DNA of 64,000 bases, from positions 62,001 to 126,000 of the forward strand of contig NZ_JBKEIT010000011.1 in NCBI RefSeq assembly GCF_046365375.1. Direction: 5' to 3'. This DNA is from Butyricimonas muris. Its GTDB lineage: Bacteria; Bacteroidota; Bacteroidia; Bacteroidales; Marinifilaceae. A program made the translations under genes and the position numbers. The notes under the pieces are model-generated. The model ran no database searches and was not told the origin of the DNA. It saw nothing but the letters and a program-made list of their open reading frames with translations. This document shows positions 53,762-63,156 of the stretch, piece after piece. The first letter of the stretch is position 1. Each line of letters starts with the position of its first letter.

Positions 53762-54967
53762 TCAATATGTTCTAAATCCAGAAAGGCATATTTGTTTTAA
53801 TAGGTTCCAAAATGCTATAAATACAATAAATCGCAATAAATTAAATATCAAGAATTCTCCATAACATGAGAGCAATAAACAATACGTAAAAATCATATAG
53901 AATAAAAAACCATTCTGAGAACAGTATTTACGAGCTTTCATATAAAAATATTCATACCAATACCCTATTATTAAAGGCACAATAAATAAACCTATATAAC
54001 CAAAATCCAAATAAATTTGGGCTACAATAGTAGGAGGATAACCAACATCTTCACTACTACCAAAAAATAATTCATGATTTAATTTTATAGCTGGATTAAT
54101 TTGCTCCCCAGGCAACATACTATAAAAAGAAAAAAATAATGATTCACCTTTTGTATATCCTATTATCTCAGGAACTGAATCTATGATTTTTTGCGTTCGA
54201 TAACCAATATCTTCAACTGTCAACACAATAAAATTCCACAATGTTGTAATCGGATTAGAATAATCTATTTTTCCCGACTCCAAATAATAAATTAAACGCT
54301 CATCACTACCGTATAAAATACTCACTATTCGTAATAATATAAAAAGTACAAGTACAATAAAAGTAATGTATAATGTCTTCTTTGATGATACTTTTTCCGA
54401 ACAATAAAAAACAAAAAATGAAGAAAAAAAAACAATACTAAGTACACTCCTACTACCTAACAAGGAAACAATCCCTATAATACAAATACTCCAAAAAATA
54501 TAAGAAATACAAGAAACCTGTTTGATAATATATTTTTTCGTCAAAACATACACAAAGTAGATTAATCCTAACGATAACAACAAAGACCAAAAAGTTCCCA
54601 TTGGAATTCCGTGAAGCCAATTTAATCGAAAAGTATCTGCATTATTTATTCCTATCCTCAAATATTGAAATACAATAAGAAATAAATATATAACAGTCAT
54701 ACATTTTGATAAAAAATAAAGAGCCTTAGACTGTATTACATTCCCAGCTCTAAAACAATTTTGAAAATTCAATCGATTAATTCCATAATCTCGATATTGA
54801 AATTGGCAAACAATAATCCCTAAATAGTAAGTTAAATAAAATATTACCAAACACAAGAATAATCTAAATGAAAATTTATAGAAACCCAACATATTTATTA
54901 AAATATACAAAAATGGGAATCCGATTTTAGGTGAAAATAGATTTATAGCATTAATCTTAACCAACAT
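53762..54967 (-). CDS. O-antigen polymerase (Wzy-like)
   Basis: 401 residues, eleven or so membrane spans, extremely AT-rich. No strong sequence motif, but the topology with a large central periplasmic loop (about 225-300, LYGSDERLIYYLESGKIDYSNP and PGEQINPAIKLN) and SLLGSRSVLS ahead of it is that of the oligosaccharide repeat unit polymerase family. It is the only polymerase candidate in the locus and lies near the flippase, as expected for a Wzx/Wzy system. Confidence 0.75.
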   Translation of the reverse strand: MLVKINAINLFSPKIGFPFLYILINMLGFYKFSFRLFLCLVIFYLTYYLGIIVCQFQYRDYGINRLNFQNCFRAGNVIQSKALYFLSKCMTVIYLFLIVFQYLRIGINNADTFRLNWLHGIPMGTFWSLLLSLGLIYFVYVLTKKYIIKQVSCISYIFWSICIIGIVSLLGSRSVLSIVFFSSFFVFYCSEKVSSKKTLYITFIVLVLFILLRIVSILYGSDERLIYYLESGKIDYSNPITTLWNFIVLTVEDIGYRTQKIIDSVPEIIGYTKGESLFFSFYSMLPGEQINPAIKLNHELFFGSSEDVGYPPTIVAQIYLDFGYIGLFIVPLIIGYWYEYFYMKARKYCSQNGFLFYMIFTYCLLLSCYGEFLIFNLLRFIVFIAFWNLLKQICLSGFRTY

Positions 54968-54988
54968 ATTATCAAAGTAAATCTATAC

Positions 54989-56008
54989 TTATTCATGATA
55001 TAAACCAAGTAATTGACACAACCATTGATGAATTTCACATTCTTGCAATTTTATTTTTAAAGCAGAGTCATTATTGTTATTGACAATCCACTGATGCAAA
55101 TCTTGCCAAACTATATTTATATCACGAACTTGCTCTCCTTCACCACTTTGTTGTAATAGAATTTGGTTAGTTGTTAATAATTTTTTGCCTTTTGCTAAAG
55201 CAAGAACCACTCTTTGAGAATAGCCATTCTGTTCATAACTTTCAATGTCCAAAACACAATCAGAACTCATTAATTTCTTATTTATATCATCTAACATAAT
55301 TGTTTCATTAACAACAATACCTTCTAATAACCGCATAAAATCTTCAGATTTCGTCTTTAGCCATTCTCTATATTGCGCATTTTCCGTTAATAGTGTTTTA
55401 TTATATAAACGAATATAATATTGTAATTCTGGATTATTTTGTAAAAGAGATACTATTACTTCTGCCCTATGTATTGAAAATTTCCCAACAAAAAAAAGAT
55501 CATATCGTTCTTTTTCATCCAAACAAGAAAAATTTTTGTCTATATACCAAAAATTAGGAAGATATACTATGTTAAACTCTTTTGCATCAGCATAATCAAA
55601 TGTATAAACTCTATCGTAGTATGAAAGATATTTTATAAAATTGAATTGATGTAAACTATCCCACAAATAATAAATGGTTTGCAAATTACAATTCTCAGAT
55701 TTCATTTTCTCTATAAACCGTCGTGATAGAGGTATATTTATAGTAAGCAAATACTCAAACTTTAAAGATTCTATTTGACTTTCACAATATAGACTATAAT
55801 CATCAAAATCATCTTTAAATAACGTATATATTTTTCGCAGAAAATTAAATTTTGATTTACAAAAAATCGGCATATAAATTGATTTTTTAGGATAAACAAT
55901 CTTTGTAACAGTAAATCCCAAATCAAATAATGCATTTTCAATTATCTCTGGATAACTATAAAAATTAGGTACAGTTAATAATATGCGTTTAGAATTCATT
56001 AGCTTCAT
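54989..56008 (-). CDS. Putative glycosyltransferase
   Basis: 339 residues; I do not recognise a named family with certainty. It looks like a GT-B protein: N-terminal KRILLTVPNFYSYPEIIENAL, then YLWDSLHQFNF, DRVYTFDYADAKEFNI, LPNFWY, YDLFFVGKFSIHRAEVI and DCVLDIESYEQNGYSQRVVLAL, the last like the donor-site helix of spore-coat CgeB-type transferases. The start overlaps the flippase stop by 4 nt. An internal Met at 55999 is an alternative start. Confidence 0.6.
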   Translation of the reverse strand: MKLMNSKRILLTVPNFYSYPEIIENALFDLGFTVTKIVYPKKSIYMPIFCKSKFNFLRKIYTLFKDDFDDYSLYCESQIESLKFEYLLTINIPLSRRFIEKMKSENCNLQTIYYLWDSLHQFNFIKYLSYYDRVYTFDYADAKEFNIVYLPNFWYIDKNFSCLDEKERYDLFFVGKFSIHRAEVIVSLLQNNPELQYYIRLYNKTLLTENAQYREWLKTKSEDFMRLLEGIVVNETIMLDDINKKLMSSDCVLDIESYEQNGYSQRVVLALAKGKKLLTTNQILLQQSGEGEQVRDINIVWQDLHQWIVNNNNDSALKIKLQECEIHQWLCQLLGLYHE

Positions 56009-57297
56009 GAATATGACAATTTCAACAGATTAAAGTGAAGTAATTTATCAATTAAGTAAAAACTTATTGCTACAGAAATCAATTCCGTTACTGTATAAGA
56101 TAACAAATTACCAGCAATACCAATATATTTTGTGAATAAATAAGTAACACATATTTTAAAAACAACGACTACAATAACTCGTATTATTTCACCTTTAAAT
56201 TCTCGTGACAATATTAACATTGAAGAAGTCCATTGAAAACAGAAAGACAACAATGCCCCTACAGCAACAATTATATAAAGTCTAAAAGTATTATTAAAGT
56301 CGCTTCCCATAAAAAGAGATGTATATAAATAATACGTTAATAAGGAACTAGCAAATAAAGGTGCTACAGCATATTTCACAATCCTAAAAATCTTACTAAT
56401 ATGAGAACGAACTAAATTAGGTGCATTTTTCTTACAACACTCTACAAATAAAGGATTAAAGTTAATTTGAATTGCAGAAGATATTATATTTATTGTCTTT
56501 GTAAAAGTCATCACAAAAGCAATTATTCCAATTTCTTTTAATGACAAGTAGTAGCCTGCAATTAAAACCAAAAGATTATTATTCATTTCACTAATAACTG
56601 TCATAAATAATCCCATCAAACCATATACTAAGTGTTTCTTTATCCAAAATCCAACTCCTTTTAGAGTAAACCATCTTCTAAAAAAAAACAGAAAATATAT
56701 TACAAGAATTAGTTCTGCAAAGAAATAAGCATATAAACAGCATTCTATTCCTTTCTCTAATAAAACAGAAATAATTGTAAATAAGCATATCAATGTCCAG
56801 CGCAAAGTTCTTGCAATAGAATATTGCTTCATTTTTCTAGCTGCATTAAAAACAGCAATAAAATTCTTATTTATTGCAAATAAGGGTATTGCAAATACTA
56901 TATATGAAAATGACTTCTCCACTTCAATAGTACTAAAAATTGAAACACCCAAAAAAGAAAGAACATATAATATACTAATAACTAATGCTGAAGAAACTAT
57001 CATTATTAAAATAGAGGAAGTTAATATACTTCCCATTTCAAATTTATCTTCAATATGCTCCGATATATATTTTAATGTCGAAGTTTCTATCCCCATACAA
57101 GAAATTGCTGTAAAGAGTGTATAAAGAACTATTACTTGGGAATAAACACCTAAGATCGTGGTAGAATAATATCCATTTATTAAAGTTTGCAATAACAAAC
57201 CAGAACATCCCACAACCCCCATCCCAACCAATGTCCAAATCGTGTCAGATACAAATTTAATTCTTAATTTATCAATTAAAAATTTAGTTAATATCAT
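56005..57297 (-). CDS. Oligosaccharide flippase (Wzx-like)
   Basis: 430 residues with twelve or so membrane spans of the MOP/PST family (WTLVGMGVVGCSGLLLQTLINGYYS at the start, in part LLLQTLINGYYST). Moves the lipid-linked repeat unit to the periplasmic side. Together with the Wzy-like gene at 53762 it defines a Wzx/Wzy-dependent pathway. First gene of the AT-rich central part. Confidence 0.88.
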   Translation of the reverse strand: MILTKFLIDKLRIKFVSDTIWTLVGMGVVGCSGLLLQTLINGYYSTTILGVYSQVIVLYTLFTAISCMGIETSTLKYISEHIEDKFEMGSILTSSILIMIVSSALVISILYVLSFLGVSIFSTIEVEKSFSYIVFAIPLFAINKNFIAVFNAARKMKQYSIARTLRWTLICLFTIISVLLEKGIECCLYAYFFAELILVIYFLFFFRRWFTLKGVGFWIKKHLVYGLMGLFMTVISEMNNNLLVLIAGYYLSLKEIGIIAFVMTFTKTINIISSAIQINFNPLFVECCKKNAPNLVRSHISKIFRIVKYAVAPLFASSLLTYYLYTSLFMGSDFNNTFRLYIIVAVGALLSFCFQWTSSMLILSREFKGEIIRVIVVVVFKICVTYLFTKYIGIAGNLLSYTVTELISVAISFYLIDKLLHFNLLKLSYS

Positions 57298-57344
57298 ATC
57301 CTATTTTTTGAAAACGTTCATTCTCATCACGAAAATTCTTTTAC

Positions 57345-58499
57345 TCAAAACAATTTCAGACAATCTATAACCCTCTCACACGCCATACCATCCCCATAAG
57401 GATTCACCGCCTTACTCATCTTCTCGTAATACCCCTCGTCCTCCAACAACCTCGAAACCTCACCCACGATTTTCTCGAAATCCGTTCCCACAAGTTTTAC
57501 CGTTCCGGCTTCCAATGCCTCCGGACGTTCCGTGGTATCGCGCATCACGAGTACAGGTTTTCCCAAACCGGGAGCCTCCTCTTGAATACCCCCGCTATCC
57601 GTCAGCACGATGGTTGATTTTTCCATCAAATACACGAAAGACAAATATTCCAACGGTTCGATAAAGAACATATTAGAAGTCGACTTCTCCCCGAACACCT
57701 CCCGAATAGGTTTCCGCACGTTGGGGTTCAGATGCATCGGGTACACGAAATCCACGTTAGGATACTTCTCCGTCAACGTTTTTATCGCCAAACACATGTG
57801 AATAAATCCTTGCCCGAAATTTTCTCTCCGGTGCCCCGTGATGAGTACTAATTTCCGCTCTCCGGTTTTCAAACGCTCCACATCATACCCGGCTTCCCGT
57901 AATTCTTCACGCAAAGAAATATTCAAACTATCATCATTCTTGATTTTATCCACCACCATGTATAAAGCATCAATCACCGTATTCCCCGTCACCACAATAG
58001 ATTCCGGTTTAATTCCCTCTTCCAATAAATTCTGTCGACTTAAAGCCGTCGGGGCAAAATGATAAGCCGCAATGCGTCCCGTGATTTGCCTGTTCATCTC
58101 CTCCGGCCAAGGACTATAAATATTACGGGTACGCAATCCCGCTTCCACGTGTCCCACCGGAATTTGTTGATAGAAACTCGCTAAAGCCGCTGCTGTCGAA
58201 GTTGTCGTATCCCCGTGAACAAGTACCACATCCGGTTGTGCCTCTTTCAGCACGTCCCGCATCCCGGTTAAAACACGTGCCGTCACGTCATACAAATCCT
58301 GCCCTTGTTTCATGATATTCAAATCATAATCAGGCTCAATTTCAAATAAATGCAATACTTGGTCCAACATCTCCCGATGTTGTCCCGTCACGCACACGAC
58401 CGTCTGAAACTCCTTCGGGTGTTTTTGAAATTCTTTCACCAAAGGAGCCATCTTTATAGCCTCGGGACGTGTCCCGAAAACCAACATTATTCTTTTCAT
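57345..58499 (-). CDS. wecB: UDP-N-acetylglucosamine 2-epimerase (non-hydrolysing)
   Basis: 384 residues from ATG 58499 (MKRIMLVFGTRPEAIKMAP). Converts UDP-GlcNAc to UDP-ManNAc. GTRPEAIK, VTGQHREML, VHGDTTTS, GHVEAGLRT, ITGHRREN and DSGGIQEEAPGLGKPVLVMR (in part) are all present. GC content and codons resemble the core genome rather than the genes after it. Its start sits 2 nt from the wecC stop. Confidence 0.96.
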   Translation of the reverse strand: MKRIMLVFGTRPEAIKMAPLVKEFQKHPKEFQTVVCVTGQHREMLDQVLHLFEIEPDYDLNIMKQGQDLYDVTARVLTGMRDVLKEAQPDVVLVHGDTTTSTAAALASFYQQIPVGHVEAGLRTRNIYSPWPEEMNRQITGRIAAYHFAPTALSRQNLLEEGIKPESIVVTGNTVIDALYMVVDKIKNDDSLNISLREELREAGYDVERLKTGERKLVLITGHRRENFGQGFIHMCLAIKTLTEKYPNVDFVYPMHLNPNVRKPIREVFGEKSTSNMFFIEPLEYLSFVYLMEKSTIVLTDSGGIQEEAPGLGKPVLVMRDTTERPEALEAGTVKLVGTDFEKIVGEVSRLLEDEGYYEKMSKAVNPYGDGMACERVIDCLKLF

Positions 58500-58501
58500 C
58501 A

Positions 58502-59707
58502 TTATTTCTTGTATATCCCGCAAAAATCAAGAATAACTTTCTCGTCCGTCCAAGACAATTCCTTAAATACATCATGAGCGACAAGCATCACCACAATATC
58601 CGCACGATCGTACGCTTCCCGGTAATCGGTCAACTTAAATATCTTATGCTCGCTGACATTCGGTTCCACAACCAAGATATCCGCGTTATTGCATCCCTGC
58701 ATTACCTTCGTCGTGATATATTTTGCCGGGGATTCTCGTAAATCATCAATATTCGGCTTGAACGCCAAACCCATCATGGCGATAACAGGCTTACGATGAT
58801 GCTTCAACTCAAATTTCAACATCTCGTTCTGAACCTTCTCCGCACACCAGAACGCCTTGTAATTATTAATTTCCCGAGCATCGGCAATAATCTTCGATTC
58901 CATGGGGAATTCGGCCGTGATAAAATAAGGATCCACGGCTATACAATGTCCCCCGACACCGCATCCCGGTTGCAGAATATTCACCCGCGGGTGTTTATTC
59001 GCCAAATTAATCAACTCCCACACGTTAATTCCCGCTTTGTCACAAATCAAAGAAAGCTCGTTTGCGAAAGCGATTTGCACATCTCGGGATGAATTCTCGG
59101 TCAATTTACACATCTCGGCAGTTCGGGCATTCGTGCGATGTAATGTACCTTGCACGAATTGAGCGTAAAACTCGATCGCTTTCTTGGTAGAAATCTCGTT
59201 TACACCTCCAATTACCCGGTCATTGTGTACCAACTCGTAAATAACATTTCCGGGCAGCACTCGTTCCGGACAATAAGCAATATAGATTTTATCCCGCAAT
59301 TCCGGGCGTTCCGTGTAAATCAAATCCATCATCTTCTCGGTTGTACCAACCGGGGACGTAGACTCGATCACGTACAAATCACCCTCTTTCAGCAAAGGCA
59401 ATACAGCACGGGTAGCTGCCTCCACGTAAGAAATATCCGGTTCATGATTCCCTTTAAACGGCGTGGGAACAACCATAAAATAAGCATCACTCTCTTCCGG
59501 GGCGACCGATGCCTTCAATGTCCCGTTCGCGACAACCTCCCCAAGCATCTCTTCCATACCGGGCTCTATGATATGAAGTTTTCCCTGATTCGTCAATTCG
59601 ACAACTCTTGGATTTATATCAACTCCCGTTACCTGCACACCATGTTTTGCCGCAATTATTGCTGTAGGTAGACCGATATAGCCCAACCCCATAAAACAAG
59701 CCTTCAT
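58502..59707 (-). CDS. wecC: UDP-N-acetyl-D-mannosamine dehydrogenase
   Basis: 401 residues from ATG 59707 (MKACFMGLGYIGLPTA). Oxidises UDP-ManNAc to UDP-ManNAcA with NAD. Rossmann loop GLGYIGLP, CPERVLPG, active site GCGVGGHCIAVDPYF with the catalytic Cys of GGHC, and AFKPNIDDLRESPA. Pairs with wecB; together they provide ManNAcA for the repeat unit. Confidence 0.95.
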   Translation of the reverse strand: MKACFMGLGYIGLPTAIIAAKHGVQVTGVDINPRVVELTNQGKLHIIEPGMEEMLGEVVANGTLKASVAPEESDAYFMVVPTPFKGNHEPDISYVEAATRAVLPLLKEGDLYVIESTSPVGTTEKMMDLIYTERPELRDKIYIAYCPERVLPGNVIYELVHNDRVIGGVNEISTKKAIEFYAQFVQGTLHRTNARTAEMCKLTENSSRDVQIAFANELSLICDKAGINVWELINLANKHPRVNILQPGCGVGGHCIAVDPYFITAEFPMESKIIADAREINNYKAFWCAEKVQNEMLKFELKHHRKPVIAMMGLAFKPNIDDLRESPAKYITTKVMQGCNNADILVVEPNVSEHKIFKLTDYREAYDRADIVVMLVAHDVFKELSWTDEKVILDFCGIYKK

Positions 59708-59723
59708 GTTCAAAATGTATTAA

Positions 59724-61121
59724 TTAGTTTTTCATTATTCTCATTAAATAATTTTCCACGAATAACGGCAAGCGGGTATCGAACCATTGAATCGTGGTTT
59801 TCTCATCATAAATACCGTGCTCGGTTTCACCGTTTTTTTCTAAAATAATAAGTCCCTCTTCCACGAAATCAAAAAGAATGGAATCCACACGCAACCTTTC
59901 CGCACCGGATTTTTCTTTTATATCATCAATCGTAACAACCTTTCCGGCCTTCTTTTCCAAAAAGAATTTTACTTTCAACGCATCCCGTTCCTTACAATTA
60001 CGGCATCCCGCTTCAATAAGCTTCTGTTCCAAACGAGCCGCTTCATCCCGTCTTTTCTTTATTTTAGAAGATAACCATACATGCAAAACCGTCCATAACA
60101 CGATATCCAACACGATAAGCACGTTAATATTTATATAAAGGCATAACGTCATATTCAGAATAATAAACAACGATGCCAAGGCAAGAATCATGAACATGGC
60201 TTTACGATGGGAACACCCTAACGCAAGGAACTTGTGATGAATATGATTCTTATCCGGCAAGAAAAGCGGTTTACCCGCACGATACCGATGAAGTACCACC
60301 CGAATAACATCAAAACCGGGCACCAGCAACACGGAAAAAGCCACCACGATGAACGGGTAAGTCACCCCGCCACTCTCTTGTCTAACCAAGCAGGCAAACT
60401 TTACCGCTAATATACTTAATATCAATCCAATCACCAATGAACCCGTGTCACCCATGAATATCTTGTATCTCTTCTTCGCGATCCCGAAGACGTTGTAATA
60501 AAAAAAAGGTATTAACGCTCCCAACGTGGTAAAAGCCAACAAAGAACTCGTTTCTTTCCCCTCGTAAAGAAATAAAACACCCAAGAATAACAACGCCACA
60601 CAACTCAGCCCGGAAGCCAAGCCGTCAATCCCGTCAATCAAATTCACGGCGTTGATAACAAACACGATTAAAAAAATTGTCAAAGGGACTCCCACCCAAG
60701 CGGAAATTTCCCACACTCCGCAAATACCGTACAAGTTATTCACCCACGTACCGGATAAAATGATCAACCCGGCAGCTATGATCTGGAACACAAATTTGAC
60801 TCGCCAACTTACCCCCACAACATCATCCGCGATTCCAATCAAATATAACAGGATACATGCACACATCACCATGATAAAACCGGCTGTCATAAAATGTTCC
60901 ATTACATTCGTATCAAACCGGGAAAACACGGAAACCGTGACCCCTATCGCGAAAAAGATAGCCGGAAAAAATGCCACCCCTCCCAAACGGGAAGATACAC
61001 AAGTATGCACCTTCCTTGCATTGGGTTGATCTATCAAATGCTTACGGATAGATATAAATAATATCTTCGGTATAAGATACGCCGTTGCCAGCAGACTGAT
61101 AAAAAAAGAAGAAAGAAACAT
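59724..61121 (-). CDS. WecA-type polyprenyl-phosphate GlcNAc-1-P transferase
   Basis: 465 residues. MraY/WecA family initiating enzyme with about eleven spans: HLIDQPNARKVHT, SRLGGVAFF, NLIDGIDGLASG, FMGDTGSLVIG and HHKFLALG. The C-terminal 130 residues are cytoplasmic: a coiled coil (IKKRRDEAARLEQKLIEAG, in part) and a winged-helix-like end with CRNCKERDALKVKF. That tail is longer than in WecA itself. It should load a sugar phosphate, probably GlcNAc-1-P, on undecaprenyl phosphate. Confidence 0.88.
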   Translation of the reverse strand: MFLSSFFISLLATAYLIPKILFISIRKHLIDQPNARKVHTCVSSRLGGVAFFPAIFFAIGVTVSVFSRFDTNVMEHFMTAGFIMVMCACILLYLIGIADDVVGVSWRVKFVFQIIAAGLIILSGTWVNNLYGICGVWEISAWVGVPLTIFLIVFVINAVNLIDGIDGLASGLSCVALLFLGVLFLYEGKETSSLLAFTTLGALIPFFYYNVFGIAKKRYKIFMGDTGSLVIGLILSILAVKFACLVRQESGGVTYPFIVVAFSVLLVPGFDVIRVVLHRYRAGKPLFLPDKNHIHHKFLALGCSHRKAMFMILALASLFIILNMTLCLYININVLIVLDIVLWTVLHVWLSSKIKKRRDEAARLEQKLIEAGCRNCKERDALKVKFFLEKKAGKVVTIDDIKEKSGAERLRVDSILFDFVEEGLIILEKNGETEHGIYDEKTTIQWFDTRLPLFVENYLMRIMKN

Positions 61122-61131
61122 ACAACCGGAA

Positions 61132-61890
61132 TTATTCTTTCACAACGTAATATTCATTACACGCCACAAACTCGCGTTTCGCCAAAATATAAAAAACTTC
61201 TGCCACCAAACTGAAATCAGCATCTTGCCCCATCTGATGCAAACGCTCGATTTTCTCATTCTCTTGCCGCACTACACTTACCCGCAGATGTGCCTGTTCT
61301 TCGTTCAACCGCTCCTGTTCTTCTTTTGGCAATTCCATCGCACCGATCACGTCATCGTACAGACAAATAGCGTCCCACCACGACAACAATACATCACGGT
61401 CGCCGCCTCGAATATATCCCAATGCCTCCGTGATAAGCCTGCCTGCCAATTCGCCACACACCTCGTCACCCGTGAAATAGTAGCAATTACATAGCAATCG
61501 ACAAACATTCGGCGTCCGGCAAGGCAAGGCGATCTTGTCATTCCCTCTTATAGTCAGAATCCTATACGCCGCATCCAGACCATCGTTCAAATAACTCAAG
61601 TCCGAGTACAACTGGTAAACATCCATCATATCCGCCGCATAACCGGCACGGGAATCGACGGGTAAATCCTCGTTCGTCAACAACACCGAATACAACCGGG
61701 CAATTTCTTTTGCCCGCTCGTGAACATCATACGGGTTACCGAAATCACTCTCCAACCACGGGTACACGCGTACCATGGAGTATACTGTCAAGTAACCGTG
61801 TAACAAGCCCGACAACATTTCCGGGGGATACGACCGGATGTCAAGATCGTTCAATTGCTTGTACAAATCATGAAATAAGCCTTTTTCCAT
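61132..61890 (-). CDS. Unrecognised protein in the UpxZ position
   Basis: 252 residues, soluble, mostly helical, acidic. I recognise no catalytic motif. It lies between upxY and the first biosynthetic gene, where Bacteroides capsule operons carry upxZ, whose product inhibits other loci's UpxY. A segment CRLLCNCYYFTGDEVCGELA faintly resembles the UpxZ end, but this protein is about 90 residues longer. The C-terminal region (about 195-225) is a Glu-rich coiled coil. A regulatory role is an inference from place only. Confidence 0.5.
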   Translation of the reverse strand: MEKGLFHDLYKQLNDLDIRSYPPEMLSGLLHGYLTVYSMVRVYPWLESDFGNPYDVHERAKEIARLYSVLLTNEDLPVDSRAGYAADMMDVYQLYSDLSYLNDGLDAAYRILTIRGNDKIALPCRTPNVCRLLCNCYYFTGDEVCGELAGRLITEALGYIRGGDRDVLLSWWDAICLYDDVIGAMELPKEEQERLNEEQAHLRVSVVRQENEKIERLHQMGQDADFSLVAEVFYILAKREFVACNEYYVVKE

Positions 61891-61995
61891 TTGTATTCTT
61901 GATTTACGATTTTAGATTTATGATTTTAATTGTACTTATTGACACTTTTTTAATCGCAAATCGTAATTCATAAATCTTAAATTAATTGTTTTGTT

Positions 61996-62517
61996 TTACT
62001 CTATTCTTTCGAGGAAAGAGCCCGGAATATAAGATGTGGCTATCGACGCCACTCCGTCCAAACGAATCACCACCCGCTTGTGCCCTTTCAAACGTACTAA
62101 CTCTCCTTCCAGTCCCTGTAAAGGACCCTTGATAACCCGAACCCGATCTCCCCGTTTGAGGTTTTTATTCAAGATCTCGATACCACTGGTAGAGAAATCC
62201 AATAAAAACATGAAATTCTGCATTTGTCTATCGGGAACCACGAGAGAATGACGCCCTTCTATATCTTTCAAATAAACTATATTCAGTGAATGGTCATTAA
62301 TCAAAGAAAAACTCGTGTTTTTATCCGTACGGATAAAAATCATCCCGTGAATCAAAAGTACACGGATCGTCTTGCGACCAAGCGGTGTATCTCGCACTTG
62401 CTCCTCACACGGGAGAAAGTTCTCGATTCCCAGCTCATCCAGTTTTTTCTTGATAAATAATTCCTGGTTCACCCGCGTGTAAGCGACATACCAGTTTATT
62501 TTCTTATCCTCGATCAT
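61996..62517 (-). CDS. upxY: UpxY-family transcription antiterminator (NusG-like)
   Basis: 173 residues. NGN domain at about 8-105 (NWYVAYTRVNQELFIKKKL, ENFLPCEEQVR, FIRTD) and a KOW domain at about 120-160 (LKRGDRVRVIKGPLQGLEGE). UpxY proteins ride with RNA polymerase and prevent early stops in the leader of their own capsule operon. First gene after the leader at 62518-62727, so the classic arrangement is intact. Confidence 0.9.
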   Translation of the reverse strand: MIEDKKINWYVAYTRVNQELFIKKKLDELGIENFLPCEEQVRDTPLGRKTIRVLLIHGMIFIRTDKNTSFSLINDHSLNIVYLKDIEGRHSLVVPDRQMQNFMFLLDFSTSGIEILNKNLKRGDRVRVIKGPLQGLEGELVRLKGHKRVVIRLDGVASIATSYIPGSFLERIE

Positions 62518-62727
62518 GTAATTGTTGATTCTGCTTAAAAACGAACTTTCATCCCTCTACCATTTGCAAGGGACGAATTGACCGGACACGCTTCGCGCAC
62601 TAACCTTATTACCGGTCCTGATTTATTGCCATGTGTTCCACGCACCTCACTTAAACAGTGACACAAATAGATGCACGAAAACTGTTTCGCAAAACGACAT
62701 TTTAATCTGAAAAAACGATCGTTTATT
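62518..62727 (-). promoter_or_regulatory. Leader of the polysaccharide operon
   Basis: About 210 untranslated nt between the promoter and upxY. Three short hairpins are visible: CGAAA-ACTG-TTTCG (62676-62689), TCACT-TAAAC-AGTGA (62647-62661), and GACCGG (62580-62585) pairing with CCGGTC (62612-62617). This is the likely target of UpxY-dependent antitermination. Confidence 0.55.
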
Positions 62728-62878
62728 GCGTTGCAAATATACAGCATTTTTGTTTATCGCAAACTTTTCCAATAATAATTTTTGCTTCTCGTAATTAGCT
62801 GGTTATGTTTTTGTGATTTTAGTCAACTGGCAAATTTTATTAATGTCAATAATTGATCGTTTATAAATACGCAATAAA
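62722..62878. repeat. Short inverted repeats flanking the capsule promoter
   Basis: TTTATTGCGT (62722-62731) and ACGCAATAAA (62869-62878) are exact reverse complements and enclose the promoter at 62734-62763. The direct word GATCGTTTAT also occurs near both ends. Arms of 10 nt are shorter than the known invertible capsule promoters of Bacteroides fragilis. Confidence 0.4.
62734..62763 (-). promoter_or_regulatory. Promoter of the polysaccharide operon
   Basis: On the minus strand TTTG, 18 nt, TATATTTG: both halves match the Bacteroidota consensus exactly. Expected start of transcription is near 62727, giving the 210-nt leader before upxY. Confidence 0.8.
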
Positions 62879-62967
62879 AAACTAATAATCAACACACAAC
62901 ATCATTTTCCCTCTCTCGTAGGACAATATCAATTTAACACATCTTCTCATCTAAAATTATACTGTAT

Positions 62968-63135
62968 CTACCGAAAACCCACGGTAATCCTAGGGCTATA
63001 CTACCTTAACTTGCTTACAAATCACTTGTATAACACTTATTTCACCCTTGCCTAATGACGGTGTAAGAAGTGTAAAAGGAATTTGTAACAGAGGAGAGGT
63101 AGTATAACCCTAGGATTACCGTGGATTCCGGGTAG
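62968..63135. repeat. Palindromic MITE-like element, copy 2
   Basis: Arms 62979-63006 and 63097-63124 are reverse complements with a single mismatch over 28 nt (core ACGGTAATCCTAGGG then CTACCT); the outer CTACC/GGTAG pair extends the symmetry to 62968 and 63135. Interior stretches also pair (TTACAAAT, ACACTT), so the whole 168 nt can fold into one long hairpin. Related to the element at 4104-4249. No ORF inside. Confidence 0.75.
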
Positions 63136-63156
63136 AACTAAACCGGACGGATAAAC

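Noticed and set aside
62535..62747. Small 70-residue frame ahead of upxY
   Set aside because: It overlaps the promoter and the structured leader, has unusual composition (many Cys and Arg) and no support from a start site.
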